This document shows, in pieces, positions 60,172-64,000 of a stretch of DNA of 64,000 nucleotides; position 1 is the first letter of the stretch, and each line of letters opens with the position of its first letter. Made by a program: the position numbers and the translations under genes. The stretch is from Calocera cornea HHB12733 (lineage: Eukaryota; Basidiomycota; Dacrymycetes; Dacrymycetales; Dacrymycetaceae): the NCBI GenBank assembly GCA_001632435.1, contig KV424001.1, forward strand, positions 1-64,000, given 5' to 3'. The notes below the pieces were generated by a model that was given only the letters and a program-made list of their open reading frames with translations, was not told the DNA's origin and made no database searches.

Positions 60172-60489
60172 CTTCAGCAGCGTTGTTGCCTTCTTATACC
60201 TTTCCTGTGACGGGGGCTTCCTGTTCTGGACATTGTTGTACCGCGGCTCCTACGCGATAATTGTGCTATAATAATGCAGGGAGGAATTCATTTGTTAGTG
60301 TTGGTCATACAGCAACCGATGTTGCCAAAAGGGGTCCGCCCGAATGTGGCGATCATCTATCTACTGGCGGAAAACCCTGTCGGCCCGGTTCTTCTGCTTC
60401 CGCCCGGTGTTAGCGACTCGGTGCAAAAAGTTTCAAATGACACAGCCCATCTTGCTTACTTGACATGGGCAAAAGAGATGTTTTCCGTT

Positions 60490-60573
60490 AGCCCGACGCG
60501 AGGGTCGAACTCGCAACCTTCAGATATACCCGGGGTAAGAGTCTGACGCGCTATCCGATTGCGCCAGCCGGGC
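60490..60573 (-). tRNA. tRNA-Lys (anticodon CTT) with short intron, second copy
   Basis: Same cloverleaf as the copy at 57230-57311 but on the other strand. The anticodon is complementary to AAG at 60537-60539. The intron after position 37 is about 10 nt and different in sequence, and the acceptor 3' strand reads GTCGGGC instead of GTTGGGC. The mature bodies are otherwise nearly identical. The two copies point towards each other with CENP-C between them. Confidence 0.95.
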
Positions 60574-60685
60574 GGCAAGATCCAAGGCCTCAGTTAGAGT
60601 ACAAGACACAATTCTTGCTCCTCACTCCGCGTTCTACAAACCAGAGTTTCAGGACCATCCCATCTTTATTTAAACACGCTCCACC

Positions 60686-60780
60686 TCGGTGCCTACCTGC
60701 GCATCGCCGACCCCGAGTTCCCCGCACGAGTCCGATGGCACCGCGGGAAGGAGCAGAGTCCGCACAAGAACGTGTGCAAC
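60686..60780 (+). pseudogene. KEX2 fragment relic
   Basis: The stretch encodes 'AYLRIADPEFPA' and then 'EQSPHKN', matching 'AYLGIADPEFPA' and 'EQSPYKT' of the kexin at about 8070-8150. There is a small insertion between the blocks. Only about 90 bp is recognisable, so it is a non-functional fragment. Confidence 0.7.
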
Positions 60781-61362
60781 CCACTCTCGTTCCAACATGA
60801 CCGTGAACCACCCGCCAGACATCACACGACTACCCGTCGTTGCTCCTTACACTCGCACCGGAACTCCAGACAGCATCTACTAAACCCTTACCGCACTTCG
60901 CCGTCCACGCTCCTTCCTACTTGCCCACTACCACCACCCCTCGCCTCCCACATCGCCACAATAATTTTCTGTTCGGGGGCACTCGCATATACAGTAGAAG
61001 ATAATCGAGACCTGTAAGTTACGGGTCTTATTAGGCGGAAATGCTGCAGGACACTCCCGTTGCCCAGTGGCCAATGACACTCAACCTCGCCGCGGAGGTC
61101 ACAACGACCACCCACTTCGCTCTCCTACACATCCTCATGATACGTGAGACTTCCCGGTGCCAGGTGCCCAGCAACACCGGGAGGGTCGCTACAGCCTCGA
61201 TCGCGCATATCGCTTACGGAACGCTTCCCAAGATCCATTTTGGCCAACTTTACGGATGTGTTACATAACTAGCAGAAACAACGTCCTGATTAGCTTCCAT
61301 CCTCTGTCTCCTGCACAGAACACACAGAGGGGCGCACCATGACGTTGGACAGCTGGCAAGCT

Positions 61363-61416
61363 CACGAAGCACGAAGCACGAAGCACGAAGCACGAAGCAC
61401 GAAGCACGAAGCACGA
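61363..61416. repeat. Heptamer tandem repeat (CACGAAG)n
   Basis: About 7.7 perfect copies of CACGAAG in 54 bp, in intergenic DNA. Confidence 0.9.
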
Positions 61417-62172
61417 GGGCAGACGTCCTGTCCGCGGTCGCTCATGCTTCTGCTGACTTCACCGAAAGACAGACGCTCATGACCCCACTACCGCTGTACT
61501 ACAGTATCCAGTGCGCACTGTGCCTCTCCTCCCTTCTCCCTCTCCCGCTCCCGCTCCCGCTCCTCAGCCCTGCCATCCCGCATCCCGCATCCGGCTCTGC
61601 CCCGGACCGCGCGCGGCTCGACCATCCTCGCCCCAGCCAATTGCAAGGCCAGCCCACCAATTGAAGGCAAGGCCGCGGCGGTGCTATGGCGTTCCTCGAG
61701 ACGCCCTTTTTGTATGTATGTATGTACAAGCACGACCCACCAGACGCGAGCAGAGAGCGCGTGCGGCACATAGGGGTGGTGCCCCTCACGCTACGATACG
61801 ATTCGACACCGACGATGGGGGAGCTGGGGGCGGCCCGAGGGTGCATATCGGTCAACCAGTCCAAGCTACTGCGGGCCCAGAGGCACCCCTCCCGCGCGTC
61901 GGCACCCGCACGTTTCTGCTCTGTGTCCGCAAGGGCGCCGGCGGGGAGAGAGGCAATGTAATCTTTTCAGAAGTGTTCCGTGATACAGTAATAAGTATGC
62001 TTTGGATGATGTGAGAAGTCGAGGTGGACACAATGACAGTGTTGGTACTCGCGCGGTCGCCCGAGCTCTGGGTGGTTGATGGAGCCCTCACGGCGCTTGA
62101 CGGGCGTGCACTTGCGCCTGCATTACCCCCCGCGCGCCCATAAACAGTACAGTATGTACAATAGCACCCCGG

Positions 62173-63649
62173 CTAATACTGCAGCGTCTCGAGCACGCTG
62201 TCGAGTATCCTGACGGCGTCCGGAATATAAAACTTCTCAAAGGCGAGCGGGACGGGCGTGTCCCAGCCGGTGACGCGGCGGACGGGGGCCTCGAGCTGCA
62301 AGAACAGGCGGTTCATGACCTCGCTCGCGATCTCGGCGCCGACGCCGCCGGACCGGCCGGCCTCGTGCACGATGACGAGCCGGCGCGTCTTGGCCACGCT
62401 GCGCAGGACGGTGGGGAGGTCCCAGGGCATGATCGTGCGCAGGTCTATGAGCTCGATCTTGGCGCTGCGGAGGGAGGGCGGGACGAGCGCGTCCAGCGCG
62501 GGCGGCGGCGTCCGCAGGAGCGACAGCGCCGCCTCGCAGTGGTACAGCGGCGTGCCGTACGAGAGGAGGGTGAGGGCGTCGCCCGGGAGGAGCACCTCGG
62601 CTTTGCCGAGCGGGAGCTCGAAGTCTGCTGTGGGCACTTGCTCGACTGCGGCGGGGAGGGGGTTAGGCACGGGGTGGGAGGGGGGGAGGGGGACGCACTG
62701 GCGCTGCGGTAGAGGATCTTGGGCTCGAGGAAGATCACCGGGTTCGGGTCGCGGATCGAGGCGAGGAGGAGGCCCTTGGCTTGCAGCGGCGAGCGGGGGA
62801 TCACGATCTGCGCATGTAGGTCATTGCGTCATCCCAGACGAGAGGCAAGGCGGGCACGCACCTTTATGCCCGCGGCGCCGAGGAAGAAGCCCTCGGGGCT
62901 CTGGGAGTGATACAGGCCGCCGTGGCCGACGCTCATCGTCGGGGCGCGGACGGTGAGGGCGCCGACGTTGTACGCGCCGCCGGTGCGGTAGCGGAGCTTT
63001 GCGGCCTCGTTGACGAGCTGGTCGAAGGCCGGGTAGATGTAGTCGCTGAACTGGATCTCGGCGATCGCCGTGTGGCCCATCGCGGCCAGGCCGATGCCGA
63101 AGCCGGCGATGCCCTGCTCGGTGAGGGGCGTGTTGAATACGCGGTCGCGGCCTGGGGAAGGTTAGGGTGTGCTGAGAGGGAGAGGCGGTGAGAGGGGGCC
63201 GCACCAAACTCCTCTGCGAGGTTCATTGTGCACCTGAATACGCCCCCGAATGCGACGTCCTCGCCGAAGACGAGGGCCGAGTCGTCCTTGAGGAGGGCGA
63301 TGGCCATTGCGTCCCTGACTGCCTGGTATGTGTTCATCTTGCGTGTCTGGCGGGCGGTGTGTGTGCCGGGCTCGTCGCGGAGGGCATCTGGCTCGTCGTT
63401 CCAGGTGATGGCGGGTGCGCGGAGGGCGGCGTCGCGGGATGTGCGGAGGAGGCGGGAGGTGGCGACGCTGGGGAGGTGGCCGCCGGGCGGGGGGGGCTCG
63501 GCGGCGTCGTGTGCGAGTGGGCGGGAGGGGGTGGGGGGAGAAGAAGGCCTCGGAGGGCGCGGGGTGAAGGGGGCGAGCGGGGAAGAGGCGGGAAGCAGGC
63601 GAGGGCGCGGGCGGGGTATAAAGAGCGTGCGAGGCGGGTGGGCGGGCAT
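62173..63649 (-). CDS. BCKDHB: Branched-chain alpha-keto acid dehydrogenase E1 beta subunit, mitochondrial
   Basis: The E1 beta subunit forms an alpha2-beta2 thiamine-diphosphate enzyme that decarboxylates branched-chain keto acids in mitochondria. ATG 63649 starts an Arg/Pro/Ser-rich targeting region of about 90 residues. The pyrimidine-binding domain follows: '[19 protein letters not shown]', '[17 protein letters not shown]', '[20 protein letters not shown]' and '[20 protein letters not shown]'. Later come '[15 protein letters not shown]', '[20 protein letters not shown]' and the C-terminal transketolase-like domain with '[11 protein letters not shown]' and '[20 protein letters not shown]'. 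Three or four introns. The residue pattern ([12 protein letters not shown]) favours the branched-chain enzyme over pyruvate dehydrogenase beta. It ends at TAA 62173-62175 on the minus strand. Confidence 0.93.
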
Positions 63650-63751
63650 GGTGACCCTCTGTGTGCTGGTTGCTGGTTGCCCCAACGGACGGTGGACGGT
63701 GGGTTATAAACCCCCCAGCGAGACAGACGAAGAGAAGCCAACGGTCCGAAG
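63650..63751. promoter_or_regulatory. Compact bidirectional promoter with TTATAAA
   Basis: Only 102 bp separates two divergent ATGs (63649 minus, 63752 plus). A single GGTTATAAACC at 63702-63712, palindromic in its centre, could act as TATA box in either direction, about 50 bp from each start. Confidence 0.5.
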
Positions 63752-64000
63752 ATGGTCTACGCTCGCCAGTCCTCCCACCACGGCCCCAGGCACGGCGGCT
63801 CCGCGGTCAGGGCCCCCTCCCACGCCCACGCCCACTCCGCCTCCGCCTCCGCCCCCGCCGCCTTCGCCTCCTCCTACGGCGCCTTCCCCCTCACAATCTC
63901 AGACGCAGACGCCCTCTTCTGGAAGGCCACCCTCGGCATGGCCTCCACCAACGCACACGCACACGCACACGCTCCCGAGGAGACGAGCCTCACCGCGCCA
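63752..64000 (+). CDS. Unknown protein, 5' part only (runs off the right edge)
   Basis: ATG 63752 opens a frame to the end of the window (83 codons). It starts 'MVYARQSSHHGPRHGG', is very rich in His, Ala and Ser ('HAHAHSASASAPAAFASS'), and then reads 'FPLTISDADALFWKATLGM'. I do not recognise the family. The ordinary ATG context and TATA-like element upstream support a real gene. Confidence 0.6.
   Translation, partial: MVYARQSSHHGPRHGGSAVRAPSHAHAHSASASAPAAFASSYGAFPLTISDADALFWKATLGMASTNAHAHAHAPEETSLTAP

Larger units (their letters stand above)
60574..62172. other. Intergenic region with KEX2 relic and heptamer repeat
   Basis: About 1.6 kb. A decayed copy of a KEX2 exon-1 segment lies at about 60686-60780 and a 7-bp tandem repeat at 61363-61416. 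A pyrimidine-rich block with CCCGCT repeats is near 61540. No intact gene is supported. Confidence 0.6.

Noticed and set aside
61363..61416. CRISPR-like array
   Set aside because: The 7-bp units are directly abutting with no spacers; it is a simple tandem repeat in a fungal genome.

Overview
The window looks like nuclear DNA of an Agaricomycete (mushroom-forming) basidiomycete. The coding DNA is GC-rich, most genes are cut by many short GT-AG introns of about 45-110 bp, genes are densely packed on both strands, and there is a tandem expansion of F-box genes of the kind typical of these fungi. No species is claimed. Exon joins were worked out by eye from splice signals, frame and family resemblance.

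Layout. 1-13.5 kb is housekeeping: an OPT peptide transporter (minus, cut by the left edge), DPH1, an XAP5/FAM50 nuclear protein and a KEX2-type proprotein convertase (all plus), then MCM7 (minus). From 14.0 to 38.3 kb lie seven tandem plus-strand F-box paralogues (called A-G here). They share an N-terminal 'ELAPWQ' module, mostly a first intron at the same place, and a TATA box plus an AGTCA-n3-TGACT-like motif upstream. Gene C is split by an 11-kb Ty3-type LTR retrotransposon (18094-29124). From 39.3 to 44.4 kb are a GH26-like secreted enzyme, a GNAT acetyltransferase and an unrelated F-box/LRR gene. From 44.9 to 63.6 kb are UPF1 and MTHFR (divergent), a C2H2 zinc-finger regulator, a small acidic protein (possibly APC/C subunit 15), CENP-C/Mif2 flanked by two inverted tRNA-Lys genes, and a mitochondrial BCKDH E1-beta. 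A further gene starts at 63752 and runs off the right edge.

The main discovery candidate is the retrotransposon. Its gag-pol is on the minus strand and is broken by three in-frame TGA codons. On the opposite strand, between the end of pol and the 3' LTR, it carries an 11-exon gene with its own TATA box and an unbroken 786-codon frame. That gene encodes a nuclear-looking protein with a C-X2-C-X6-C-X21-C-X2-C-X6-C cluster, resembling a Zn2Cys6 DNA-binding cluster with an enlarged loop. The two LTRs differ at 9 of 388 positions, all transitions and 8 of them at CpG. The three TGA codons are all explained as CGA to TGA, so methyl-CpG decay has broken gag-pol while leaving the cargo frame open. 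The element's 18-nt primer-binding site matches exactly the 3' end (plus CCA) of the tRNA-Lys(CTT) gene at 57.2 kb in the same window.

The window also keeps traces of its own rearrangement: a relic of the MCM7 5' end between F-box genes B and C, a KEX2 exon relic at 60.7 kb, and a possible F-box N-terminal relic at 56.5 kb.
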